The notes under the pieces were generated by a model, which was given only the letters and a program-made list of their open reading frames with translations, had not been told where the DNA came from and did no database searches. A stretch of DNA of 64,000 bases from contig NW_019091392.1 in assembly GCF_001949145.1 (NCBI RefSeq), positions 1,106,980-1,170,979 on the forward strand. The letters run 5' to 3'. The DNA comes from Acanthaster planci (lineage: Eukaryota > Echinodermata > Asteroidea > Valvatida > Acanthasteridae). Below are positions 48,561 to 60,196 of the stretch, in pieces; position 1 is the stretch's first letter; each line of letters starts with the position of its first letter. Made by a program: the position numbers and the translations under genes.

Positions 48561-48960
48561 GGGTTTGCTCTCTCTCTTCCCCTCTCTCTGACCAGATCGA
48601 GAAAGTCGTGTTTGGTTTGTTGAAAGGGTTTTCAGCCGCGGTAAACCCTTGGACAAACTCCCCGACAAAGCCCGTGGAGTGGCGCGGGATGACGATGGTT
48701 TTGACGGTACTCCAGAGTGCTTAATCCGTCCCTTTGGATGAGTGTATGCTCGCTTGATTTTTGGCACTTCCCGACTGCGCCTTGTTTATAGTCTCAGCTT
48801 CGGTGACAGGGGCAGTCATTTCTCCAAGCAGTATCAGTGCGTGCTGCCATTTCATTACCTCCTTATCGCTACGTGCGCTTTCGTTGTTAGTTTCATCAAT
48901 CAGTGTAAATGTTAAAACTCACATGGATAATTATGCACATAAGTTTCATTTCATCGGCTA
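48561..48960. promoter_or_regulatory. Candidate regulatory block with forkhead-type site
   Basis: CT-rich start, then a CpG-rich stretch to about 48700 and a forkhead-type TGTTTAT (48783-48789). No reading frame of interest. Confidence 0.25.
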
Positions 48961-50989
48961 AAATGTAGGACCCTTGGTTTGTCGCTTGCTTCGTTTAGTT
49001 GCTTTAATTTCCAGTTTTGTTACCATTCGGAAGAATCCTGAACCACGTACCGATGTAAGATACAAGTAGTTAGATGAGGCAATAATTGGCAGAAATATGT
49101 TCGGCACGATTTGGTCTGAGTTTACCTCAGTTGTCTTTTGATGAGCGTAAAATACACAGACCACAGCTGAGAGATAATTCACAGTCAAACCTGATGTTTT
49201 GACCCTCCATAGTCATTCGACAAAATATCAGGTTTAGTTTGGCCAACGGTGTAGGCAACCTCCTCAGTATGCGTGCATTTTTGTTCGTCTGCACGGCTTC
49301 CTGTCCTGAGTGCGGTTGAACTACATACATCGCTATAATTCTCAGCATTTATGCATAGTCGATATCTACATAGCACCTGTATGTATGATCATTGTTTGCA
49401 GAATCCAACATCTAATCATCGTTACGCTCATGACCAGACAGATATAATCCTTCCCTCAAGGACACTTATAGCATTGGAGGCCTTATAGTGGACAGCCCAT
49501 TCCGGACCGTGAAAACCCGCTGTATCAATGAGTATCAAATTAATATTAGCCAGTATGCGGAAGGTCATATATCGCAGCAACTCGGCATAGTACACGTGAT
49601 TACGGTCTTTTGCCAAGGTCTTAGTTTGGCTAAAAGTAGTGATTTTGGTGGTTAAAGCTCAAGAATAGTGCAGATTTCAAGAAAAGACTTGTGGTAAGTT
49701 TGACTGCGCGTTTACAGCTTGCAATATTATTAAAGCACCATTATAGCGCCACTGCCTGTGAAGTGTTCGTGTAATTTTCCATTTGCATGTGTTTTAATGA
49801 TTATTTGACCTTAAGAAGGCCTAAAGAGGCATAAATCCTGTGGGTATCGCGACCGTGCTCAGTATGGACCAGGCCCGTGCCATGCCTATGCCGAGACGGG
49901 TCATGATGTCGGTGTCCTTTTTAAGCCCTACATTCGCGTCTTCTGTTTGTAAATATTGTGGATCTAATGAGCGAAACTAGGTCCGTTGCGGACTTCCCCA
50001 CGCCCACAACTCTTCGCGGTTAAAGAAAGACTCTTGAGATGTATGTCAGTACCTAATAAAAATCCGTGTTATGGTGTTTTTAGGTCTACCAAAAAAGTAC
50101 CCGCTCGGTTAAATCATGGGGGAGACTCGGTTGTGGCAGCGTTATTTCTAGGCTTCTCTTGACAATTTACCGTTATCTCTGCACTGGATCTGTCACAGCA
50201 GAGTTAAATTTGGGTCATGCGTTGTGTAACTTTGACGAAAAGAAGTTGCACAGTAGAAATGAATGAGCTCCCTCTATACACCAAATTCCCTTGGAGTCAA
50301 ATCTAAATTCCACACTCAGCTGTCTTGACAATTGTCACACTTGTAGGCATCTATCAAATCCTACATGAAGGGGAACCATGATTTTTTATCATGAAACCTG
50401 AAGTGAAAACGTGAGAAAAATTGAAGCTTTGTTATTTTGAAATCAGGGAAGAGAGTAACAGATACCTTCTACCATGCACGCTAGAAAAGAACATAAACAG
50501 TCTCAGGATACCAGACGCAAATGTCCATGTAATAATCTTTTTAAGGTCAGTTGAACTTGTGTTGACCGTGTGACGAGACGGGATACTATGGTGATAGTAC
50601 CATTTGGCTTGGTTTCAGCCGTGCGGCCTAATTTACTACTTCTGCGGTGAGCGTTTTTGGAATACTATTTATCTATATAAGGTGCAATCTATGTGATAAA
50701 ATGCGACTGTCTTTGTTGCCATTTGAGAACTTTATCGTCTATCAGAAGTGGCTGGTTTGTACTGGCCCTAATCTTTCACTAAAACTTTAGTCTGTGCTCT
50801 CAAATTCCAAATTAATTCATCTATGTCTGATTATAATGGTGCCCTAAATTGTCAAAGTACTTCCACCCCTTTGTATTGAGGAAGTCTCTGTTATCTTTCC
50901 TCCAAAATTCTGCACCCCGAAAAAAAGAATGCATGAGAAGGACAGACGCAACAACAACAACAAAAGTTTGTAAAGAAGTTAATAAATTG
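48961..50989. other. Non-coding DNA, no gene seen
   Basis: Mostly AT-rich. A GC-richer stretch at about 49845-50020 contains GCCATGCCTATGCCGAG-like direct repeats of CATGCC. No coding signal. Confidence 0.5.
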
Positions 50990-51960
50990 CAGGTTTTGAC
51001 AGGCGAATAAAAGAGCGAGTCGACTTCGCGCCCACGCCGGTACATACCCCGGGTTTACTTTTGTTTGGCTCTGGAGTGTCATGCTTCCAATGCAGAGACG
51101 CGGTCTGCGCATGCTGGGTTTGCCCGTCCGCTATGTGGCCTGTGGACCCCCGCACGATCAACCGAGTTGCAACCGGCAGGTGCCTGGTCTCTGAGCAAAC
51201 GCCGCGCTATTTGTTTCGTTGAGTGACGCCGGCGAGATGTGTACTCAACAAGATGGATATCTGAGTCTCAACGTTTGTGCGTGTTATTTTGTCCGTCTGT
51301 GTGCCCATGTCTTCACTACCCAGCAAGGCATAACTCAAAAAGGGGGCCTTTCAGTACGTTATTGCAAGGTTTCACTCACTTCGTTTGTTTTCCTGACGTT
51401 TATTTTCTTGAAAAAGTTCTTGAACGCTTTTGCAAATGCACCACCCAAACTGTTTTTGTTATTGGTATGTCCGTTGGATTCAACTTTAATTTGTAACTTC
51501 ATTTGTGGTTTAGATTTTGAATTCTAAGGGGGAAAAGTCCAAATGCAACACCGGCCTCCGGGGCAATATACTCTGGCGGATAACCCAAATGATAGTGCCT
51601 AAGTTTGTTTTGTGGCATTGGAGCTTTGCCCCGAGTCGAATCCTGGCGACATGCTACATAAAAGCCCCGCGATTCGGCCCACCCGATCTTATCACCGAGA
51701 AAACATAATCGCCGTTTGGCGATTTATCACAGTTTGACTGACAGTGCCCGCTTTTTTGTCCGTGTCAAGTTCGTAACAAATTAAACCGCTCATTGATACT
51801 AAAGAATACTCGAGTTTGGAGTGACAACTGCGAGGAAAATTGTGGTGGAAATAATCACCCCAACTCTGAAAGAAAAAAGACAGGGAAGCAAGCGCTTTAC
51901 ATAATACATAATGATATATTAGTGTTGTCTGTACCCGCGGCCTACTCCTATACACACAGG
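50990..51960. promoter_or_regulatory. CpG-rich candidate regulatory blocks
   Basis: GC-rich segments at about 51010-51250 and 51540-51720. The first has a forkhead-like TGAGCAAACG near 51193. The second ends in a perfect 7-bp-arm palindrome AATCGCC-GTTT-GGCGATT (51707-51724). Overlapping frames on both strands carry no domain. Confidence 0.27.
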
Positions 51961-54900
51961 CTTTTCAAACTTTATAACAATTACAAACTATCGGTCGAAT
52001 CCTTCTGTATGTTCCAGTAAATTCCGTATTTCTTGCTTTGCTTTTCTCACCAATTTCCACATGAATACAGGCACTTGATTTCTCATGTATGGAGCTTCCA
52101 AAAATTGTCATGTACCCGGTAGAACGAAGCTGGTCGATTTCCCGGGTTAGGTGTTTTGGATTTATGTACAGTAGTCAAGTTCGGCGTGTAGCGCCGTGAA
52201 GTGTGACAACTTGTCGGGACTTAGTTTGGAGAGTCTTGTCCACTTCATGCCTGTTTAGATATCGCTGGGGCCCTATAGACCATCACCCTGGACCAGTCAC
52301 AACTCCACTTGTCCGTGCGTGGCTTGGGATAGTAAGCCTGCTGAGTCCGGCAGGCAAGTCCGGAGGTGTATCGGACTATCGGTAGTGTATGCCTCCAAGA
52401 CATATCTGCCTGTACAAAGATTGCAAGCTTCTTTCTTGCCTGCCCCAACCACACATTGTTTCATTCTGATTATCAGCTGTTCTTAAGCTGTTTAATGAAA
52501 TAATCTTCTTTTTTTCTCACTTCCAATCTGCATCTAATTAATTTGATATTCAAAGCTGACTCATAGCAATGACATTTCGTGCGTAACAGACAAGAAAATC
52601 ATTAATTACATTTATTTGGTCCTTTTCGAGAAAATCGGCCGAAAATCACAGTTGCCGAAACTATGCAGAAAAACGCTTGAGTCTGTCGATGGCCTGCCAA
52701 AAGGATGTTGAGCGGCAAAATGTAACGGGCTGAATTGAAGCGCAAAATGAGAATCCTTATTATAGAAACAAACTGGATATGGCAAAATGGTTTATCCTGG
52801 CGGTGAAAACAAGTCGTAAGTGCCAAACCAAAGCGGTTGAAGTAGATGATAAAAACTTTGAATAACATGTCACGAAAGCATTCCCTCATAGACTAATGAT
52901 TGTAATACTTCTGTTTTCAAAGCTTTCTCATGTAAATGGACCTGAAAAGGTTGACCATTCTGTTTTGATACAAATAAACATAACCTTGGTCGCGGATCTC
53001 GAATCCTTAAGCACATCTCTTTGGCAAAGACCCATAGTTGGAACAAACCAACATAGTTTGCGTTTGGAATGAGGGGGTAGGCCTATACGTTTTCACTACA
53101 CACATACTGCATCGTGTCAAGTACTGAAATGTGTCAGACAGCTGTAATGATGAGCATCTACGAATAATACTCTTGTTTAGCTTGTGTGTTTTTAAGTTCG
53201 TGACAGGTATACGTGCTTGGCTGGCCTCCAGAGGCCTTTGTATGCCCTCTTTATTCACTGAGTAAGTTCCTATGTCAAATTTACTCTCTGATAACGGTCA
53301 TCAGTTCGTCTTTTGATATTAATGCCCTGCCTTTAAACAAATAAAAATCATATTTGGTAACTCAGGGGCTATTCTCTACCACCCAGTAATAACAAGATCG
53401 GAATCTACCACAAATCTGGCTTGCTGGCTTTGAATTTAGGCTTGCAAGTTGAATTTCATTCCGAAGTTTCTTCAAACAGATCTATATAGGGCTGAAATTA
53501 GATATACGATTTCGAATGATTTCATGAACACACGCTTTTAATTATTTTGAATTCCTTGAACATCTTCAGTCTGAGTACGTTTCAATTCCACCTTGACCAC
53601 GGATGATAGAATGATTTCAAATAGTTTCATTGCACAGGGGAATAAAATTGTATCTTTTCCCCTGATTTCCGGTTTTAAGGCTTTTGTCTATAATGTTTCT
53701 CTTCCTACATCAAAGCAGCATACGGTTTTTGCTTCTCATTGCTATGCAAACTTTGGCTGTTCGTCAGTAAAAAAGTAAAAGAATAACTCACAAAGTGTGA
53801 CAAAATATTTCGAAATAGCCCTCAGAACATTAATACACGTTGGTGTACATTTTGCCACTAAACACGTCCCCTCGTTAACACCGAGGGGGGTAAATGTGTA
53901 AGTGAGCCAAGCCCTAGTCCAAACACAAGGATAACATATCAGGGGAAAAAGAAGAAGATATGTACATGATTAAATCCAGTAATTGATGACAATATGGTGC
54001 ACTTCAACTTTGAAAGCATCATATATGATGATCCTCACTTCTTGTAAAGTCACCATGATAGGCAAAAGCTGTTTGTAGTTGTGTGGACTAAAAGGCTAGA
54101 CCCAGTCAAATGGAAAGCTAGTTGACTCTCATAAGTGTCTAAATGTCGAGCGAAAATTTAGATGGTTGACACACAGTCTTGTGTTCACTTCAGTATAATT
54201 TCGCGGAAAAAAAACCGAAGCATGAAAACGCGGATGGATATTTCTAACTACTTTTATAAGGTCATTTTTAAATCACAAAGCAATACAAAAAAATCACACA
54301 ACTCTCCTGTATTTTTCTTTGTTACTTGTTTAAGAAAAATCATTTGATCTCAAAAATATAATAAGCAGCAAGAAAAGTTTATATTCTAATGGACTTAAAC
54401 CTAATCTTGTTTGGACTTAAAATTTGTAAAAAATGTGGGAGAGGCAATACAAAACGTAAAGCTACATGGTTCAAAATCCACAATCCACAAATTCATAGCT
54501 GTGCTTTACAAACAAGCGGTAATGTTGAGCAAAATTTATTCCAATATTGCGTATCTAATAAATTTCGGTGAATTGTTGAGCAGAACCTTGGAAAAATTGC
54601 CCCCAAATATGTGCATTTTGTTTTCAAACCGCTGCAGAGCAAGACAATGACAATTTACCATTTTTATCGTGTCGAAATGCCGCACAACCTTTTGCCAAAT
54701 GCAGAAAGTACTCATTCCCAAAGTCTGGTGTTTCTGAAAATTCAGTTTTTTATAGGCCAATAATTGATCGTAAAATACATGCATTTTGAATAATAATCCT
54801 CCACACGGGCTCAGAAGTGTCCAGATAAGTGGTTTGTTCGAAGCGCAACAGAATGCTTTAAAAAAAAACATAAAAATGACTGTTATATGGTTTTGAACAT

Positions 54901-55559
54901 ATGTTTCTGTTGCCAGTAAGTGCGCTGGCCTCTTGTTTTTATAGAAAATGCTATTTAACCGGTGCGCTCAGAAACTCCTCCAATTCACATCTCGCCATCC
55001 AGTCAGCAACATCCTTCGTCTTTTGTCATCGGTTGTTATAATAACATTGGATATGTAAGGGTGCATTTCGGCTTTCATCCGAAAGGACTCGTTCCAAGTA
55101 GGCCATGTTTGTCGATTTTCCGGGGTACAGTTCATTTGTAAACACTTTTGAAATTGTTCTATTTAATGCTCCATGTATGTTGGCCATGCACAGATACATC
55201 GCTTGCCGCGTCGGGGCCATACGTAGATAGCAAAAACGCAGAATGGACCAAAAGGTCATGTTAAGCAAACTCATTGAGACTGTAATTCTGAGCTGAACTT
55301 TCGCTAAAATGAAAGTCCTCGATGCATCTGTGAAGCTCGGTGTCAGTTATCTGACCAAAATAAACTCGTCGCATATTATGTGTGGTTTCTTTTTTCTGCT
55401 GGGACGGAGCACTCTGTCCATGCATTCGTCAAATTGAAAGACGACAAGGGAACTTTGTACAGCATAATGGTCGTCGTTGGTAATCCAAACCGAACTGGCA
55501 CGGTCAACCTATAGCCGTTGAGATGGACAGCTTAGTGCAGGCATTAACACACGTTTCAT
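51961..55559. other. Non-coding DNA, no supported gene
   Basis: AT-rich, quiet region. Minus-strand frames at 54536-54871 (111 codons) and 55026-55274 (82 codons) have no domain that I recognise. No strong repeat or CpG block until the nkx2.2 proximal region. Confidence 0.5.
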
Positions 55560-56129
55560 TAAACTTTTTGTGGGGGGGGTGGTGGTTGAAAAGCTCGTCA
55601 GGTGTTTTGTTGGATGAGGATAGACTGGGTATCATCCCACACGGGACAAAAGACTCGGAGCGGCCTCAGTACCCTCGGGTGGTGTAATAAAGCCGCTCTG
55701 ACACCCGTGTCAACGGCAGTACTTGAGCACCAATCAAATTATCCACAGAGTTGGGTGACAAATTGATTTTATGCTAACACCTTGTTTGGGCAATTGACTC
55801 TAAGCGCCGCCCACTGCGGGCCTGTGGCCATTGGTCGTCGTGCGCACACACCGTGTCCACACGCAGTGCAATCATTATACACTCACACACCCGGCGTTTT
55901 TTTTTTTCGCTTCTGCGTGGCTCTCTCCCGGCGTCCGTTCGTACGTTTGTTGCGCACGTTGTGTGTGTTCGTGCAAAACTGCGGAGACGAAAAGACAGAC
56001 CGTGGAGTTTGTCATTCTTAAACTAAGCCTCTCGTATGTCGGTCGGTCAGTGTTGTGGTTCTCAGTCTAGGGACAAGATCGCATCTGCCGATCAATGCCC
56101 CAAATTTGATTGAGCCTTCCTCTTCGCAG
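55560..56129 (+). promoter_or_regulatory. nkx2.2 proximal upstream region (promoter and/or end of intron)
   Basis: CpG-richer than its upstream flank. Seen: palindrome GACACCCGTGTC (55700-55711); an Nkx2.2-type site, TCAAGTACT on the minus strand (55718-55726), a possible autoregulatory input; an inverted CCAAT box ATTGG (55830-55834) next to GC boxes; and a long pyrimidine/GT-rich stretch to 56129 ending in the acceptor-like TTCCTCTTCGCAG. No good TATA box. Either a TATA-less proximal promoter, or the 3' end of an upstream 5'-UTR intron, or both. Confidence 0.4.
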
Positions 56130-56160
56130 GAACTTACTTTATTGTCACCGTGATTCGTTC

Positions 56161-56259
56161 ATGCCGTTTGCGGTTTCTTCCCTTCCTCCCCAGCTTATCA
56201 CGTGTGCGACACAGGACCAGTGCCGTGCCTACTTCAGTGAGCTTCTCATCTCGTCCTGA
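56161..56259 (+). other. Upstream ORF in the nkx2.2 leader
   Basis: A 32-codon frame starts at ATG 56161 and stops at TGA 56257-56259, 28 bases before the first in-frame start of the main protein. Start context is poor to moderate (TTCATGC). If the leader is transcribed through here, it would be met first by scanning ribosomes and could lower nkx2.2 translation. Function is inferred. Confidence 0.4.
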
Positions 56260-56287
56260 ACTTCGCTGCCTCCCCCGGTGCGCCCCC

Positions 56288-56597
56288 ATGTGGACATCCC
56301 CTCCCCCCATGGATGAGACAGAGATCGCCATGAACGTCAAGACCAGCTTCTCGGTGAAGGACATACTGGACATGCCGCAAGCGGCGGCCGTGGTGGCCGC
56401 GGCGGCGGCTGGTGAGGCGACCAAGGCCAGGTCCTGCCGTGTGGGCAATGGTGGTTCCCCCACAGTAGCCCTACAGGACGGGGCCACTACTATCAGCTCC
56501 CATGAGCAGGCCAACATGAACTCTTTCTACGACGCTAGTGATAATCCTTACACACGATGGTTACAGACCCAAGGCTCCGATTTAATGCCTTATTCCT
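56288..56597 (+). CDS. nkx2.2: NK2 homeobox protein Nkx2.2, exon 1 (N-terminal half)
   Basis: Encodes residues 1-103 plus the first base of codon 104. Visible: the TN/Eh1-like repression motif FSVKDILDMPQ (residues 21-31), which in NK2 proteins recruits Groucho co-repressors; an alanine-rich tract just after it (32-41); and the NKX2-2 signature SFYDASDNPYTRWL (79-92). Three in-frame ATGs precede the TN motif: 56288 (outermost, weak context), 56309 (G at +4) and 56330 (G at -3, GCC before ATG; closest to the short leader of vertebrate NKX2-2). I give the outermost; 56309 or 56330 would give 329 or 322 aa. The frame stays open upstream to 56114, without a Met. The exon ends at TCCT|GTGAGT. Confidence 0.85.
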
Positions 56598-58884
56598 GTG
56601 AGTATTGCTCATTCGTAGATTGCTCCAAGTCTGTTTTTTGCCTCCTCTCCAAAAAACAGAACTTTGAATCTTTACTTTTGCTGCTGAAAACCAATTCACA
56701 GAGGATAAATGTACTTATTTGCAATGTTAACGTCTGTTCCGAAACTCAGAATGCACAGAAGAGGAATAATCCGTAATGTTCTCAGGCAACCATTGTTCTA
56801 AAGTTTCGACTGTGATTCCATTACCAAATTTTGGAACGAAGAAAGTCTTATCGTTGATATGATCCTCATCTTACTGCCTGCATTCCAGACCCAGTTCTTA
56901 GATGAAGACCAACGAAAAATCTTTATCCGTTCTCAATGCCCAATCTGTTCTTATTGTTGATAAACTAAACAGCAAGGACGATGCAACACCACAGAAGTCG
57001 TATCTTTTTTTCACTCTCAAAAAGTGTAAACCTCCGTTCATATGATGAGAAGCACGAGTATCTTCGGTTTTAGATAATGTGCCCCTGTATATAGATAAGA
57101 ACCAGACGCCTTCATAGCGTTTGAGTCTTCCTTAAGTTTGTTGTAAGCTGAAGACATTCCCCGATCATTAGATTGTTGGGGATAACAAGTGCACGCCAGG
57201 ATGTGCTCTTGATTGGAGAAACTTTATTTTGTTTAATCTGTGTACTAGGATCGTATAAACGTCGCACTTGATACATAATGAGTTTCTAATACACCTCACC
57301 ATTTATTTGATGAAAATTAACCGTTGATTAAATTTCACCAAACTCACTTTGGCTAATATTGGGGGTTAAAGGCACTGCAGAATGCCTTAGCATTAGATAC
57401 CCGTTTTGTGATATAAATACAATTTGAAGTATTGCTGTATACAATATTCATCTTGGTAGGCCTACATATTTTTTGGCCGACTTGATTTTGCCAGAATATT
57501 ATACTTGTATACTGTTTGATCTTTTCTTTTTGGTATTAAAGTAAAGAAGTACATTTTGCAAGTATTTTGCTACTCACTCGATATAAAAGGTCGATTTCTG
57601 TGTATTATATCACCATCAAGCGGGGCATGTACTTTGCGACCGTATCAGCGACATTTGCCGTCCTTCGGGAACGCTTTGCATGGCAATTTACAACCGATGT
57701 CCTGGCTCGGTTTACCGGGCTTGTCACCCGACACTGTAACACGGTGCGGACGAGGGAGTGAAAGGTGCGGAGCCTGTCACACTATAGGCTTGCAATTTAA
57801 CTCCGAAATCATACACGTTGATCTGTAAGAATATAACATGCACCTATAAAGTCTGAAGAAATGCTCTCTTGAGTAGTCGGCGCGGCTCAAGTGCATTTAC
57901 CAGTACCTTACGTGAAAAGGTTACCAGATCGTGGCTTTGGAATTACAATGTACCCTTCCTTTATTTGACACTCGTAAAATGTTCTAGTTCGTGCTAGCTT
58001 GACTGCCTGATGGTATTGATTTTTCGAGTCAAGCATTTCTTTCATGACATTTTTTTTGTCAACTGAGCTGAGTTAAATTGGGTCATTGCCAACCAAGGTT
58101 ATCTGGGCGTGATCTGCCTGCCAATCAATCAAATATTGGTCACAGAATAGCGTACTCTTAGGAGAAAGACGAACGCCACAACGCTTTTGTTTCACCTCCA
58201 CCACGATGTCCCTAAAATTGTTTAGTTATGTAGCGGACCAGAGGTTTGAATGGGTCTGCGATCGAGCATGCAAGGGTGTTCGCTCGCCGTATTTATAAAT
58301 GTAGTTACCTGGCTACATCTGCACACAAGGAATCATTTGTCGACCAAACTCCTTTCGTAAATTCCATGTGAAAAAAATTACAACCACCACCGCCATTTCT
58401 TAATACATGTACATGTATATCTAAACATCTTTTATAGACAGTTATGGAATAGTCCTCTCTGATAGTTTTGCTTCTTGTGTTCCATCACATGAACTTGCTG
58501 TTCCAGACTTGAAATATCTCTATTTTTTGTTGAGTCACTCACTGGAGCCATGACTCGGATAAATTACTGTTCTCTGCATTCTCTAAAAAATGATGAAAAG
58601 GGTAATTTTGCATGTTGGTCATGCACAGATGCTATATATCAACTAGCTGTTTCATTGTCATTGAAGATTCCATTAAGGGGACACATCCCCCCGTGCGAAT
58701 ACGTAAATTTCACCTGTACCAAAGAAAACAATGTTTCTTCGCTTTGTCATTCAAGAACAGTTCATGCACTCATGAAATTGTTTGTTTTACCATTTTCTGT
58801 GATAAAAATGTTAGCGTCCCCAGCTGTTCCCGACGACAGTATTTCTCCACGGACATCCCCTGATTTCATTTTCAAATTTCCCAC
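56598..58884 (+). other. nkx2.2 intron 1, 5' part
   Basis: Starts with donor GTGAGT. Mostly AT-rich and non-coding; a GC-richer stretch at about 57610-57790 contains CpGs and short frames without domains. The intron position, between TN/NPYTRWL block and homeodomain, matches the single intron of vertebrate NKX2-2. Confidence 0.7.
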
Positions 58885-59240
58885 TAATTTCTGGCGGTTA
58901 ATGATCGCTTTTGTGCTCGTTCCCTAATTAATTATATTTGCCCCGTGGTGAGCAAACATACTGGAGCCCGGAGCCTTGCCCGGCTGCGAAGTCCTTCGCG
59001 CGGTGACACCGGTGTGTGTACACGGGCGACCATGATCGCCCCTGAAAATAAGTCCCCGGCTTGGTTATAAGATTGCGGGTGATCCATCACGGGGGGACGG
59101 CGGTCTTTACGGCAGGGCGCTGGCGACTGTAATGTGTCGTGGATTGAATTCTGTGGGCCTTCGCCGCATTATGCCGTTCACGTTCGGTAAACGCCAGGTT
59201 CTCCCTGACGGATAGAGCCGCGTCACTGTTTAAGCAACTT
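58885..59240. promoter_or_regulatory. Intronic CpG-rich element with FoxA-type site and palindromes
   Basis: Starts with homeodomain words GTTAATGATCG (58897-58907) and TAATTAATTA (58925-58934), then a very good FoxA/HNF3 site TGAGCAAACA (58949-58958, minus strand TGTTTGCTCA). Five palindromes follow in about 105 bp: GCGAAG/CTTCGC (58986-58999), ACACCGGTGT (59006-59015), GTGTACAC (59016-59023), GGGCGA/TCGCCC (59024-59041) and GTGAT/ATCAC (59079-59090). It is the most structured non-coding block in the window. Lying 250 bp before exon 2, it is a strong enhancer candidate; FoxA input to nkx2.2 is known in vertebrate floor plate and pancreas. Confidence 0.45.
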
Positions 59241-59495
59241 GACTCGTATATTGATGTCTTCTGTCTATTTGCCTAGCCAAGAAAACCGGTATACCTGCGA
59301 CGATGTCTTTTGTACTGGGGTGTAAAGTCTCAGCGCGATACGACCGGAGTCACTTGGTTAAAAAAGCAAAAAAAGAGAAAAAAACGCTGTGCTTGTGTAC
59401 ATAATGAAGTTAACAACCCCTGGGTGTTAACCGATTGTTTCCTTATACTCTGAGTGGTTGTTTCTTGATTGGTTTTTGTCTGTTTTCTTTTAAAG

Positions 59496-60196
59496 CTCTC
59501 GGCCAGACAGCCAATTCACCGAACTCCACTTCAGCTAAAAGCACTTCCAGCACCGTCAACACCACCACGACTTCCAACAAGACTTCTCCGCCTGTAACCA
59601 CAGACATCAGCAACGGCAATCTGAGTGGCAGCGGCAGCGACGATGATGAGTCGGCCAACCAGGACTCGTCTTCCTCCGACCCCCCGAAGAAGAGGAAGAG
59701 GCGGGTTCTCTTCTCCAAGGCCCAGACTTACGAACTGGAGCGGCGGTTCCGCCAGCAACGGTACCTGTCAGCCCCGGAGAGGGAGCACCTGGCCAGCATC
59801 ATCCGCCTGACCCCAACCCAGGTCAAGATCTGGTTCCAGAACCACCGGTATAAGTTGAAGCGCTCCCGCCAGGAGAAGGGACTGGACATGAATCCACTGC
59901 CGTCCCCTCGGCGCGTGGCCGTGCCGGTCCTGGTTCGGGACGGGAAGCCGTGTGGGGCCGGTATGAACGGTGCCGCCAGCGCGGCCATGGCCGCGGCGCC
60001 CTGCATGGGGCCTAAGTCACACCACGAGATGATCGCCACTACAGCGGCCACTGCCCCGCCACCCCTGCAGCACATGCAGGCCTACCCCTCACAGTGCAGC
60101 TACGCTGCCGCGCCCTACAGCAGTTACAGTACCTTTTCAGGCATGTCGAACAATATGCAATACTCAGGCTCGATGGCTCAGCCTTGGACATGGTGA
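59496..60196 (+). CDS. nkx2.2: NK2 homeobox protein Nkx2.2, exon 2 (homeodomain, NK2-SD)
   Basis: Encodes the last two bases of codon 104 to the stop: residues 105-336. In order: a Ser/Thr/Asn-rich linker (about 105-146); an acidic/Ser stretch with SGSDDDES (from about 149); a basic KKRKRR nuclear-localisation-like start; the homeodomain (169-228, nt 59690-59869) with Trp48, Asn51 and NK2-diagnostic Tyr54 (residues 216, 219, 222); the NK2-specific domain [19 protein letters not shown] (238-256); an Ala/Met/His-rich tail; and the terminal QPWTW. The homeodomain differs from vertebrate NKX2-2 at about three conservative positions as I recall it. The family are nuclear DNA-binding factors recognising T(C/T)AAGTG-like sites and act mainly as repressors in ventral neural, endocrine and gut patterning. 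GC-rich codons contrast with the AT-rich flanks. Nkx2.1/Nkx2.4 is excluded by the NPYTRWL block and WTW end. Confidence 0.95.

Noticed and set aside
51585-51660. tRNA-like GAGTCGAATCCTGGC word
   Set aside because: No cloverleaf could be built around it and the A-box match is poor.
56150-56287. N-terminal extension of nkx2.2 in the open frame upstream of the first ATG
   Set aside because: The frame is open from 56114 but contains no ATG before 56288; it reads as C/T-rich leader and lacks resemblance to the family.
59443-60075. Minus-strand frames opposite the homeodomain exon
   Set aside because: Shadows of the GC-rich nkx2.2 exon; no domain of their own.
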